Assembly (NCBI RefSeq): GCF_003330725.1
Contig: NZ_CP030840.1
Location: forward strand, 1,922,001 to 1,986,000
Length of the DNA: 64,000 nt
Source of the DNA: Acidisarcina polymorpha
GTDB taxonomy: Bacteria; Acidobacteriota; Terriglobia; Terriglobales; Acidobacteriaceae
Reading direction: 5' to 3'
This document shows, one piece after another, positions 35,323-44,134 of this stretch. Under the pieces are notes generated by a model, which was given only the letters and a program-made list of their open reading frames with translations, was not told where the DNA came from and made no database searches. The position numbers and the translations under genes are program-made. The number at the start of each line of letters is the position of its first letter. Position 1 is the stretch's first letter.

Positions 35323-35430
35323 ACCCGGATGCAGTCGATCAGTTGCCCTTTGCGTAAATCGCAAGATTTGAACAATATTCCGCTGCTTTTGGCAAGCCGA
35401 TCACGGGCCAAAGACTGTTGTCACGAATCT
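35323..35430 (+). repeat. Interspersed repeat R, copy 2
   Basis: Second copy of the ~105-base repeat, 118-230 bases downstream of the TetR fragment and directly upstream of the MFS gene. It aligns end to end with 34216-34325 with point differences, and ends at the shared CACGAATCTA/TACGAATCTA block. With copy 1 it brackets the truncated SDR and TetR genes. Confidence 0.65.
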
Positions 35431-35438
35431 ATAGCTGG

Positions 35439-36737
35439 ATGTGTGGTGCTGTGAAACCATTGCTAAGCGAGCATGCGAACGTCGAATTCGATTGCAACGC
35501 CGAACGGTCGTGGCTCACACTTGCCGCGATCATTCTGCCTGCAGCGTTCTTGACTCAGTTCGACCGGCAAGCCATGGTCGTCTTGGCTCCAATGATGCAG
35601 GCGGAATTCCACCTCGATCTTGTCTCAATCACTCAAGTTCTTTCGGCGATGGCGCTATGCTACGCCATCTGCCAAATTCCGAGCGCTTGGCTTGCAGCCC
35701 GCCTCGGAGCTGCCCTCACGATCGGGTTTTGCGTGATCGCCTGGTCCATGGCAGTATTTTCAACCGCGTTTGCAGTCGGCCCCGTGAGTTTGGGGGTGCT
35801 TAGAGGGGCATTGGGGGCCGCCCAAGCACCGGATTGGGTTGCGAGTATCATGCTACTTAAGACCGACGTGCCGATACGGTTTCGTTCGCGTGGCTCAGCG
35901 GCTCTGTTCGGCGCCGGGTATTTGGGTAAACTCTTGAGTGGACCGATTGCGACTCAGGTGGCGATTCGGCACGGCTGGCGCTTTCCTCTTCTAGCATTTG
36001 GCGGGACCGGTATCATACTCGGTGCCATCATGGTTCTGGCAGTGAAGCGATCTCGTCACGCTTTTACCCGCGCACTACCGAGCCAAGTGATCCCAATGCG
36101 AACGCTGTTCGTTAACTTCAAACAGCTTCAATTCCATCTTCTGGCCGCAGCGTATTTCTTTTTCTCCGGCGTGCAGAGCTTCGTCGTCGTTATGCTTCCA
36201 CTCTACCTTAGAAGTCAGCGCCACAGCTCCATGGCCGAGATCGGCTGGATAACCACCGGACCGTACCTTGCGCTCTGCTTTGCCTTGTTTACCGCGGGTA
36301 TCCTTTCAGACGCCGTCTATCAGAGAACTGGATCCTTATTCGCCGCGCGTGTGCCGCTCGGGATACTGGCGTCCGTCGGGAGCGGGATCTGCTTCGCCAT
36401 CGGAATCTCGATGCATCGCACTTCCGCACTAGTCGGCTGTTTATGCGGAGGCATGGTGTTCGTCGGAATCGGACAGGTGGTCTTGTGGGCCATTATCCAG
36501 GATGCAACCGCAGATACAAGTGGCTACCTGGCGGCTTGGATTCAAGTATTCGTGTGGCTGGGCTTGTGGCTTGGTCCGGTGATGATAGCGAAGTTAGTTG
36601 AAGTGAACAGTGGTCACTGGGCGAGTATCCGTTTTGTTTTGCTAGCCCTCAGCGCAGCTGCGGCAGCCTGTCTGTTCGTCGCTCAGCGGAGGATCTACTC
36701 CGCGGTGCTTCAGGGTTCTATGAGGAGCTCAGAATGA
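35439..36737 (+). CDS. MFS transporter (anion:cation symporter-like)
   Basis: About 432 residues with twelve predictable membrane spans in two halves of six. The N-terminal half has FLTQFDRQAMVVLAPMMQAEF after span 1 and the motif-A-like ARLGA loop. A central basic loop (KRSRHAFTRALPSQ) follows span 6. The pattern fits the ACS/glucarate-type family carrying organic anions, but the substrate is not deducible. ATG 35439 or TTG 35418 could be the start; no strong ribosome-binding site is visible. The stop overlaps the ATG of the regulator gene (ATGA), so the two are translationally coupled and the regulator probably controls or senses the transported compound. Confidence 0.82.
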   Translation: MCGAVKPLLSEHANVEFDCNAERSWLTLAAIILPAAFLTQFDRQAMVVLAPMMQAEFHLDLVSITQVLSAMALCYAICQIPSAWLAARLGAALTIGFCVIAWSMAVFSTAFAVGPVSLGVLRGALGAAQAPDWVASIMLLKTDVPIRFRSRGSAALFGAGYLGKLLSGPIATQVAIRHGWRFPLLAFGGTGIILGAIMVLAVKRSRHAFTRALPSQVIPMRTLFVNFKQLQFHLLAAAYFFFSGVQSFVVVMLPLYLRSQRHSSMAEIGWITTGPYLALCFALFTAGILSDAVYQRTGSLFAARVPLGILASVGSGICFAIGISMHRTSALVGCLCGGMVFVGIGQVVLWAIIQDATADTSGYLAAWIQVFVWLGLWLGPVMIAKLVEVNSGHWASIRFVLLALSAAAAACLFVAQRRIYSAVLQGSMRSSE

Positions 36738-39700
36738 ACCTGCAGCCCCAAGTAAAGTGGGAGGTATCGGCAGACTCACAGTTGAGAGACAATCAACCCG
36801 TTGACGGAACACCACCTGGTATAAATGCGGTGCGAGTCGAAACGATAAAAGAAATTGCGTTCACGTTCGGCCCGTTTCGGCTGATCCCCAGTCGGCAGCT
36901 TCTGATTAGAGGGAGATCTCCGGTAAAGCTTGGCGCAAGAGCGCTCGACGTCTTGCATCTACTGCTAACGCGAACGGGAGAGGAGGTAAGCAAAGACGCC
37001 CTTATCGAATTTGCTTGGCCGAATGTTTTTGTCGATCAGGCAAATCTGAAGGTCCACATCAGCGGTCTGAGGCGAGCTTTAGAAGACACTTTTCCAAACC
37101 CGACATACATAGCCACCATACCGGGTCGCGGATACCAATTTGTCGCCCCAGTTCAGAAGGAGCTTATTGACCAAGAGCATTACACATCAATTGATCAGCA
37201 GGCCGCCTCCGGCTTCCCTGTCCCCTCGACTCTGGTTGGTCGTCAACGCGATCTCCAGGCCATCGCGAGAGCGCTCGAATTCACTAACCTGGTCACCCTT
37301 GTCGGTCCAGGCGGTGTAGGAAAAACAAGCTTAGCGATAGCAGTCGCGCATATCATACGCAAGAAATACCCTGACGGCATTCACTTCGTCGACTTGTCTG
37401 TTAGTAGTGATCCGACGCTCGTGCCTCACCTAATTGCGACAAGTGTTGGCATTCGCACGGAGATGTCCGACTTCGTTCCCGTTCTGCGCAGTCATCTGCG
37501 CGATAAGCGCGCTTTGATCGTGATTGACAATTGCGAACACGTACTGCACGCTGCAGCAACGATCGTGTCCCAACTCATCCAGGAGAAGGCGCGAGGACGT
37601 CTTCTGACTACCAGCCGTGAACCTCTCGGAGTCAGTTCAGAGCATTTACAGCGCATCGAACCGCTGGGGGTTCCAGGTCCAAAGGCAATAAACAGTGCCA
37701 TGGATGCAATGTCTTATCCCTCGGTAGAGCTTTTTGCCATCCGCGCTCTTGAGAGCACTGGATACGAATTAAACGACCAAGATGCTCAAGCTATAGCTGA
37801 CCTGTGCGAGCGGCTTGACGGTCTTCCGCTAGCGATAGAAATCGCAGCCGCAAAACTCGACCAGTTCTCACCGTCAGAGCTACTCGAATCCCTTCGGGGG
37901 CGCGTTGCTCAACTTGGCCAAGGAGAGGAGAAAAGCCACGCAAGACACCGCACTCTTTGGGCGACATTGGACTGGAGCTATCGACTACTTTCCATTGAAG
38001 AAGCGATGCTGTTTCGCCTTCTCTCGGTCTTCGCCGGACCATTTGAGTGGACCGAGGTTGCCGGCATGGCTCGCATTCTGCGGTACAGCCCATACACCAC
38101 GACGCTCGCACTCGGCGGACTCGTTGCCAAGTCTTTGATCTCGGCTGACCTTGATGGGGAACAACTGCGCTACCAACTTCTTTTTAGTGCCAGAGACTTC
38201 GCGGCGGAACACCTGATAAACGATCCGTACGCACGTGATGCACACCACCAGCACGCAGTGAGCGTGCTTACCACCTTACAAAAGGCCGAAACCGAATGGT
38301 CTTGGGTGGACAATCGTCTTTGGCGTACACGCTATGGCGAAAAAGCGGCGGACCTTCGCAAAGCACTTGACTGGTGTTTCGGCGCAAGCGGTGACCCAAC
38401 GCTTGGCATTAGTCTCGCCATCGCTGCGATTCGTCTCTGGAACGAGCAGTCTTCTACTATCGATCAGCTCTACCAAGTCGACCGAGCCTTACAACACTGC
38501 GTCATGCTTCCTGAAGGTTTGAAGCGCGGAGCTCAACTCGCAACTTCACGGGCCTGGGGACTTCTGCATGCCCGACGGCTCCGCAGCGAGGCGGACAATG
38601 CATGGAACACAGCATTGGAAGTTGCCCGTTTAGACGGTGGGGTCGATCAAGAGATAGCGGTGCACTGCGGAAGAGTCATCTTCTTCGTGTACACAGGGCG
38701 CTGCGATCAGGCGATCATAGTCTTGGATCAATTTGCCCGTATCGCGGAACACGCGAATGATCAAGCCTCTCTTTTCGACGAAGCACGACTAAGAGCTTTC
38801 GTAAGTATCCATCTTGGTCATGTTGTCGAGGTGCGGATTCAACTTGAGCAGCTCGCGAAGGAGCTTGATCGAGGACTCTCCATCTCGCGAGCAGCCTCCC
38901 GCTACGGATTGCAGAGGCTCGTCAGTGTTCAGACAACACTCGCGCTCGCTAATTGGTTGAGTGGCCGCCCTCGTAGTGCAGTTGGCGCTATCGAGGAGCT
39001 TCTCTCAAGAACGAGTGAGGCGCGTCAACTTATTGGCCAGGCACACGTGCTAGCACTCTTTGCGATGCCACTCGCACTGTGGATGGGAGACATCGAGACC
39101 TTGGAGCGTTACACAAAGATGCTCCGAGACATACTGAATGTAGAAAATATTGCCTTGTGGGACCCAGTTCAACGTTTTTACGAACATGTGGCCCGTCAAG
39201 CGCGAGGCCATCATGCCATCGAGGAAATTCAGTCCGCTATCCAAGATCTCGTCAAGGACAACTTTGTGTTTCGTACACCAATGTACCTCGGAGTTTTGGC
39301 CCAGATTTTGCTTCGATCAGGTCAACGGGAGCAAGCGCAGGAGACTATCGAGTCGGCACTAAAGCTGCAGCATCAGCTGCAGGAGCGCTGGTGCCTGCCA
39401 GAACTAATGCGTATCAAGGGAAGTGTCCTCGAGGCACTTGGAGAGCATGCGATGGCAGACGCCTGGCGACGCCGAGCCCTTGAGGGAGCCCAAAGAGACG
39501 GAAGCCGCTTCCTAGAGTTAAGGGTGGCGAATGACCTTGCAGAGACAGCGCTCGACAGCGGAGACTTTTCCAGCGCTGTCAACTTACTCTGCCCAATAAC
39601 TAAGTTTAGCGACGAAGAGGAAGAGTTCCCCACCGAGGACTTTGGGAGGCGCGCCAGGCTTTTGGCCGAGGCAAGGACCTTGGCGTCATCAGCTGCGTAT

Positions 39701-39745
39701 AACGTCCCAACAATGAGACCGATGGTGACGACCAAACACGATTGA
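36734..39745 (+). CDS. Winged-helix / NB-ARC ATPase transcriptional regulator
   Basis: 1003 residues. Residues ~40-137 form an OmpR/CadC-type winged helix (FGPFRLIPSRQLLIRG...LGARALDVLHLLL, then NLKVHISGLRRAL, IPGRGYQFVAPV). A STAND-class NB-ARC ATPase follows (~165-480): Walker A GPGGVGKTS, Walker B RALIVIDNCEH, GRLLTTSREPL and GLPLAIEIAAAKL. The C-terminal ~500 residues are helical TPR-like repeats. Proteins of this build are one-component switches that bind ATP on sensing a ligand. It is coupled by an ATGA overlap to the MFS gene. Intact, no membrane segment. Confidence 0.88.
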   Translation: MNLQPQVKWEVSADSQLRDNQPVDGTPPGINAVRVETIKEIAFTFGPFRLIPSRQLLIRGRSPVKLGARALDVLHLLLTRTGEEVSKDALIEFAWPNVFVDQANLKVHISGLRRALEDTFPNPTYIATIPGRGYQFVAPVQKELIDQEHYTSIDQQAASGFPVPSTLVGRQRDLQAIARALEFTNLVTLVGPGGVGKTSLAIAVAHIIRKKYPDGIHFVDLSVSSDPTLVPHLIATSVGIRTEMSDFVPVLRSHLRDKRALIVIDNCEHVLHAAATIVSQLIQEKARGRLLTTSREPLGVSSEHLQRIEPLGVPGPKAINSAMDAMSYPSVELFAIRALESTGYELNDQDAQAIADLCERLDGLPLAIEIAAAKLDQFSPSELLESLRGRVAQLGQGEEKSHARHRTLWATLDWSYRLLSIEEAMLFRLLSVFAGPFEWTEVAGMARILRYSPYTTTLALGGLVAKSLISADLDGEQLRYQLLFSARDFAAEHLINDPYARDAHHQHAVSVLTTLQKAETEWSWVDNRLWRTRYGEKAADLRKALDWCFGASGDPTLGISLAIAAIRLWNEQSSTIDQLYQVDRALQHCVMLPEGLKRGAQLATSRAWGLLHARRLRSEADNAWNTALEVARLDGGVDQEIAVHCGRVIFFVYTGRCDQAIIVLDQFARIAEHANDQASLFDEARLRAFVSIHLGHVVEVRIQLEQLAKELDRGLSISRAASRYGLQRLVSVQTTLALANWLSGRPRSAVGAIEELLSRTSEARQLIGQAHVLALFAMPLALWMGDIETLERYTKMLRDILNVENIALWDPVQRFYEHVARQARGHHAIEEIQSAIQDLVKDNFVFRTPMYLGVLAQILLRSGQREQAQETIESALKLQHQLQERWCLPELMRIKGSVLEALGEHAMADAWRRRALEGAQRDGSRFLELRVANDLAETALDSGDFSSAVNLLCPITKFSDEEEEFPTEDFGRRARLLAEARTLASSAAYNVPTMRPMVTTKHD

Positions 39746-39870
39746 TCCTAACTTTAGCGCCGAATGCGGTGCTGACTATCTTGCTGCCCTGAATATATCG
39801 ACCAACAAAGGCGAAGACCGTTGCACCGGTCCGATACTCTCGTCATCGAGTTGGCTCTCGTCATCGGTTG

Positions 39871-40526
39871 CTACCTGCTCACTACCGCGGCGACGGCTTC
39901 GCTAATAGCGGTCCCACCTGCGGTGACCTCTAGAAGTCTTCGTCGCACCCCCGGCATGTGCAGGAGTACTGCGATCGTCTCGGCTACATCGTCGCGCGGG
40001 ATCTGTGTGTGATTCTCAGCTGGGCCCAGGCTGGTGAGTCCTTGGCCGGGACCATCGGTCAACACAGAAGGCCTGAGAATAATCCAATCAAGTGGGCTCC
40101 GAGCGAGACAGACATCAGCTCTCTTCTTTACTTCTATGTAGTGTTCAAAGCTCTTCGGCATCTGACGTTCTCGCCAAGCCTCAGGAAACACCGACACCAA
40201 TAAAAGCCTCGAAATGTTCGCCAGACGCGCCGCTTCTATTGCTTTGCTCACCCCATCCCCGTCGACAGCATCTATCATCGAGTCGGGATCCTCGGCTCCG
40301 GAACCTGCTGCAAATACCACGACGTCAGCCCCTGAGGCCGCCGATGCGAGCTCAGCCCCGACATGTCGGAAATGTCGCCTAAAATGCCTGCGACGCCGTA
40401 TTTAATTATGGTCGCTTTTTGTTCAGGTCTTCGGTAGAGACCGGAGACGACGTCTCCCCGATCCGCAAGGAGCCTCGCAACACGAGATCCTGTTGCCCCA
40501 GCAACCCCTACAATAAAGACGTTCAT
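39871..40526 (-). pseudogene. NAD(P)-binding atypical SDR, frameshifted
   Basis: The ~215-codon gene starts at ATG 40526 with FIVGVAGATGSRVARLLADRG (GxxGxxG), then LYRRPEQKATII and GILGDISDM. After a frameshift near 40358 it continues AELASAASGADVVVFAAGSG, DGVSKAIEAARLANISRLLLVSV, RSPLDWIILRPSVLTDGPGQG and DVAETIAVLLH to a stop at 39871. This is the NmrA/YwnB-like atypical SDR group, often NAD(P)H-quinone or redox-sensor proteins. One frameshift separates the halves; all other motifs survive. It is convergent with the regulator at 36734-39745. Confidence 0.82.
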
Positions 40527-41029
40527 CCGTAGCCTCTAGAACGCGTAACTCTGATCCCGGCCCGTGACGGCCCAAACTGTTAGTACGAGCCTCTCTCCAA
40601 GTGTACGAGGAACGCGGAGTATTAGGAGACGCAGGAGGATCGCTAGACGCCACACCAACGTCCCGCGAAGCTTAGCGCATTCCTGCTAGTCGAGAACGCC
40701 CCTCGAATTCACAAGAGGCATCTCGCGTGATCCACGTCGCCCCCTACCTCGATCGACACGCCTTCCCGATCCATTAGCACCTAGGCGTATGCGAGTCAGT
40801 CATATTATTGGCGAGTGACAAAGTAATCCATATAGCTCGCACTCTGAAACAACGGCGCAGACATCTCATTCGACAATCTCTCACCCAACTTTATGTGGCA
40901 CATAGAGCTCGAAATTGCCAATAGCTGTCAATTGTTGCCCACTCCTGTCACCCAGCGTCAGCAGCGCATCAATGAATCGCAAGTGTACGCTTAGTAGCCA
41001 GATGCCGGCGGCCGTAGGGTGACGTGTGA
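40527..41029. other. ~500-base gap, nothing supported
   Basis: Between the broken atypical SDR and the AraC remnant. No frame with family motifs, no RNA gene or repeat found. It presumably includes the eroded N-terminal part of the AraC gene that follows. Confidence 0.4.
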
Positions 41030-41521
41030 CCCACTCTTCCGAAGAACTTAGGAGCGTCAGATCTCAAGCTAACAAGTCTGCTGCGAGAGATTTGCTTTTG
41101 GCTACTGTCGGGTTCGGGCGGCAGGCAGCTTGCGCAGCGCCTGGTTACAGCTGGCCAAGGGGTTCGCGCATCTGACGCCGTAAAGCACTTGCATGCAAAC
41201 TACAGCAATCCCGTATGTATTGACGACCTAGCGGCTCTTGTATACATGAGCCCAGCGACGTTGCATCGCCAGTTCAAACTCTTGACCTCTTTGTCCCCAC
41301 ACCAGTACCTAAAACGCCTTCGGCTTCTCGAAGCCAGGCGGCTCCTCTTTTGCGGGAATAGAAGTGTCAAGAGCGTTGCGTTTCAAGTTGGATACGTAAG
41401 TGCGTCCCATTTCAGCCGGGAGTACGCGCGTTTGTTCGGCCAGCGCCCAGGACAGAAGGAGACGCCACGCGTTCGCGATTGCATCTACCGAGATCAACGA
41501 CGCAATGAGGTGCCAGATTGA
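41030..41521 (+). pseudogene. AraC-family regulator, N-terminally truncated
   Basis: The open + frame from 41030 reads LREICFWLLSGSGGRQLAQRLV, then ASDAVKHLHANYSNPVCIDDLAALVYMSPATLHRQFKLLTSLSPHQYLKRLRLLEARRLL and VKSVAFQVGYVSASHFSREYARLFGQRP. This is the end of an AraC_N (GlxA/YqhC-type) sensor domain plus the complete double helix-turn-helix. A stop codon lies directly before 41030 and there is no start, so roughly 150 N-terminal residues are gone. An internal start at ATG 41192 would give a DNA-binding-only protein. This AraC subgroup typically regulates an adjacent SDR or alcohol dehydrogenase; here the SDR at 41649 follows. Confidence 0.8.
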
Positions 41522-41648
41522 GAGCTTTAGACATAAAAGTCACACAGCTTCAGCCATAACATTGTTACATAAGGTTGGGTATTCATAGCTCTGCTTAGTG
41601 AGCGGTGGAGGGGCCAATGCACCGCAAAACCCGAATAGGAGGAGGATG

Positions 41649-42509
41649 ATGAAGAAGGTCTTGGTCACGGGAGCAGGCACCGGCTTCGGGCACGAAGCCG
41701 CTATGAGGCTGGCCGAGAAAGGTTTCGAGGTAATTGCCTCAGTAGAAATATGGGCGCAAAAGCAAACCGTTGAGCGCGATGCGAAGGCTCGCGGTGTGAA
41801 GCTTCAGGTAGAGAAGCTGGATGTAACAGTTGCGGGGGATCGAAAGAAGGCCCTCGACTGGGGTATCGAGATCCTGGTGAATAATGCCGGCGTCCTTGAA
41901 GGCGGCGCTGTCGTGGACATTCCAGGGGACAACATGCGGCGCGAATTCGAAGTCAACGTCATCGGCCCGATCCTTCTCACGCAAGGAATTGCTAAGCAGA
42001 TGGTGAAGCGCGGAAAAGGGAGAATCGTCTGGGTCTCTTCGCGAGAGGGCCTCAACGTAAACCCGTTCACCGGTATCTATTCGGCTTCCAAACACGCCAT
42101 TGAGGCAGTTGCAGAGACGATGAAAATGGAACTTCAGGAGTTTGGGATTGAGGTCGCTACCGTGAATCCGGGACCGTTCCTCACCGGCTTCAATGACCGG
42201 GGGTTTGAAACCTGGAAGAGCTGGGAAGACGAACCCTCCGAACGACTGTTTAACTATTCGAAGTTAGCCTTTCCCAGAGCGCAATTCGATCCCGAGCCGG
42301 TTTACGCCACGCTCACTGCAGTAGCGGCAGGTGAACTCGATACGTATCGCAACTTGGAACCGAAGTCGATGCTTGACGAGACCAAGCAACTGATTATGGC
42401 GCCGTGGGACAAGAAAACCACTGACGATCTCGGTAAGCGGGCAGAGCAGGTCAAGAAGTGCTACGAGATGACACCGGAAACTCCTGCCCCGACGAAGCCT
42501 GGGAAGTAG
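41649..42509 (+). CDS. SDR family oxidoreductase
   Basis: 286 residues. VLVTGAGTGFGHEAAMRLAEKG is the cofactor motif, ILVNNAGVLEGG the structural motif, VWVSSREG holds the Ser, and YSASKHAIEAVAETM holds the catalytic Tyr/Lys. The C-terminal tail (KCYEMTPETPAPTKPGK) is Pro-rich. ATG 41646 and 41649 are adjacent; GGAGGAGG precedes them and 41649 gives the better spacing. It lies behind the truncated AraC gene and 88 bases before fumC. Substrate unknown. Confidence 0.88.
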   Translation: MKKVLVTGAGTGFGHEAAMRLAEKGFEVIASVEIWAQKQTVERDAKARGVKLQVEKLDVTVAGDRKKALDWGIEILVNNAGVLEGGAVVDIPGDNMRREFEVNVIGPILLTQGIAKQMVKRGKGRIVWVSSREGLNVNPFTGIYSASKHAIEAVAETMKMELQEFGIEVATVNPGPFLTGFNDRGFETWKSWEDEPSERLFNYSKLAFPRAQFDPEPVYATLTAVAAGELDTYRNLEPKSMLDETKQLIMAPWDKKTTDDLGKRAEQVKKCYEMTPETPAPTKPGK

Positions 42510-42597
42510 CCATCCCCGCCTGAGCCGAATGGGCGCCCACGCGCAGCTCATATCTTTGTCAGATTCCAGAGCCGCCTACCAAGAAAGGTTGAGATCA

Positions 42598-44067
42598 ATG
42601 CCAAACATCCCGGACACAGAAATTAAGGATGGGAACTATAAGCCTGGAACGATTCTCGATGAGAAATGGCGAGTCGAGATCGATTCGATGGGGCAAGTGA
42701 GAGTACCTGCAGAACGCCTTTGGGGAGCTCAGACTCAGAGGTCCTTGATCCATTTCTCCATCGGAAACGACCACATGCCGATCGAGGTCTACCACGCGTA
42801 CGGCGTTGTGAAGAAGGCGGCGGCGCTGGTAAATACCCGGCTCGGACGTCTTCCGAAGGAGAAGGCCGACCTCATCATCAAGAGCGCCGATGAGGTCATT
42901 GCCGGAAAGCTTGATGAGAACTTCCCGCTGTTTGTCTGGCAGACCGGTAGCGGCACTCAAAGCAATATGAACGTCAACGAGGTGATCAGCAACCGCTCCA
43001 TTCAGCTCGCCAACGGCCTGGTAGGCTCGCAGCACCCAATACATCCAAACGACCACGTGAACTTGTCTCAGAGTTCAAACGACACCTTTCCGACCGCAAT
43101 GCACATCGCAGCGGTCAAGGAATTACGGGAAGTCCTTCTACCAAAGGTAGGAGCGTTGCTTACTGCTATCGAGAACAAAGCGAATCAATGGAAGGACGTC
43201 GTTAAGATTGGACGAACTCACCTGGAAGATGCGGTTCCCCTCACCGTAGGTCAAGAATGGTCGGGCTATGCGGTACAGATACGTCAAGCCCTGCAGCGGG
43301 TCGAAGCATCGCTCGATGAGCTTTATCAATTGGCGGCTGGTGGCACTGCGGTCGGCACCGGTCTGAATGCACCGGAACACTTCGGCGTCGAGATCGCGAA
43401 AGAGATCGCCAACTTGACAACATTTCCCTTTGTGACCGCCCCAAACAAATTTGCCGCACAGGGGTCGCTCGACGCGATGGTTGCGGCGCATGCAGCACTA
43501 AGGGGCTTGGCCGTTGCACTGATGAAGATTGCCAACGATATGCGATGGCTTGCATCGGGTCCGCGATGCGGTATCAGCGAATTGATTCTTCCCTCGAACG
43601 AGCCAGGCTCCTCAATCATGCCGGGCAAGGTCAACCCGACTCAATGCGAAGCTATCGTCATGATCTGCATTCAGGTGATTGGCGATGACGCAGCGGTTGC
43701 TTTTGCTGGCTCACAGGGCAACTTTGAGCTGAATGCTATGCGACCGATCATCATCAACAACTTCTTACACTCCGCACGGATACTTGCCGACGGTTGTGAA
43801 AAGTTCAGATTGTTCTCTGTCGAGGGCACCAAGATCAACGAGAAGAAGATCGAGGGGTATGTCGCGAACTCGCTTATGCTCGTCACGGCTTTGAGCCCGG
43901 TGATCGGTTATGAAAAAGCATCGAAGATTGCCTACGCTGCGCAGAACGACGGTAGTACTTTACGCGAGGCGGCTACAAAGTCCGGGGAGATTGATGAAAA
44001 GAAGTTCGACGAAATCGTGAACCCGCAGAAGATGGTTGGTGACACCACGCTGATCTTCGAAGTCTAG
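42598..44067 (+). CDS. fumC: Fumarate hydratase class II
   Basis: 489 residues, iron-independent fumarase interconverting fumarate and L-malate. GQVRVPAERLWGAQTQRSLIHF near the start, TGSGTQSNMNVNEVISNRS, HPNDHVNLSQSSNDTFPTAMH, the TH loop (IGRTHLEDAVPLTVGQE) and the signature GSSIMPGKVNPTQCEA are all present. Length is normal (~465 plus a short N-terminal extension). I chose ATG 42598 (AAGAAAGG upstream). The malic enzyme gene follows 67 bases later on the same strand, giving a fumarate-to-malate-to-pyruvate module. No other TCA gene is nearby, so this may be an accessory copy. Confidence 0.95.
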   Translation: MPNIPDTEIKDGNYKPGTILDEKWRVEIDSMGQVRVPAERLWGAQTQRSLIHFSIGNDHMPIEVYHAYGVVKKAAALVNTRLGRLPKEKADLIIKSADEVIAGKLDENFPLFVWQTGSGTQSNMNVNEVISNRSIQLANGLVGSQHPIHPNDHVNLSQSSNDTFPTAMHIAAVKELREVLLPKVGALLTAIENKANQWKDVVKIGRTHLEDAVPLTVGQEWSGYAVQIRQALQRVEASLDELYQLAAGGTAVGTGLNAPEHFGVEIAKEIANLTTFPFVTAPNKFAAQGSLDAMVAAHAALRGLAVALMKIANDMRWLASGPRCGISELILPSNEPGSSIMPGKVNPTQCEAIVMICIQVIGDDAAVAFAGSQGNFELNAMRPIIINNFLHSARILADGCEKFRLFSVEGTKINEKKIEGYVANSLMLVTALSPVIGYEKASKIAYAAQNDGSTLREAATKSGEIDEKKFDEIVNPQKMVGDTTLIFEV

Positions 44068-44134
44068 CGTCCAAATCGACCTGAATACCTTTCAGAACAA
44101 AGGGACTACTAAACAACACCCTAGGAGATAAATC

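Noticed and set aside
36776-36993. Small minus-strand frames at the start of the NB-ARC regulator
   Set aside because: Antisense to the winged-helix domain; no independent support.
42529-42542. GGGCGCCCAC as a possible second att copy of the tRNA-Val end
   Set aside because: Only about ten bases in common with the tRNA 3' end and self-complementary by chance; too short to call.
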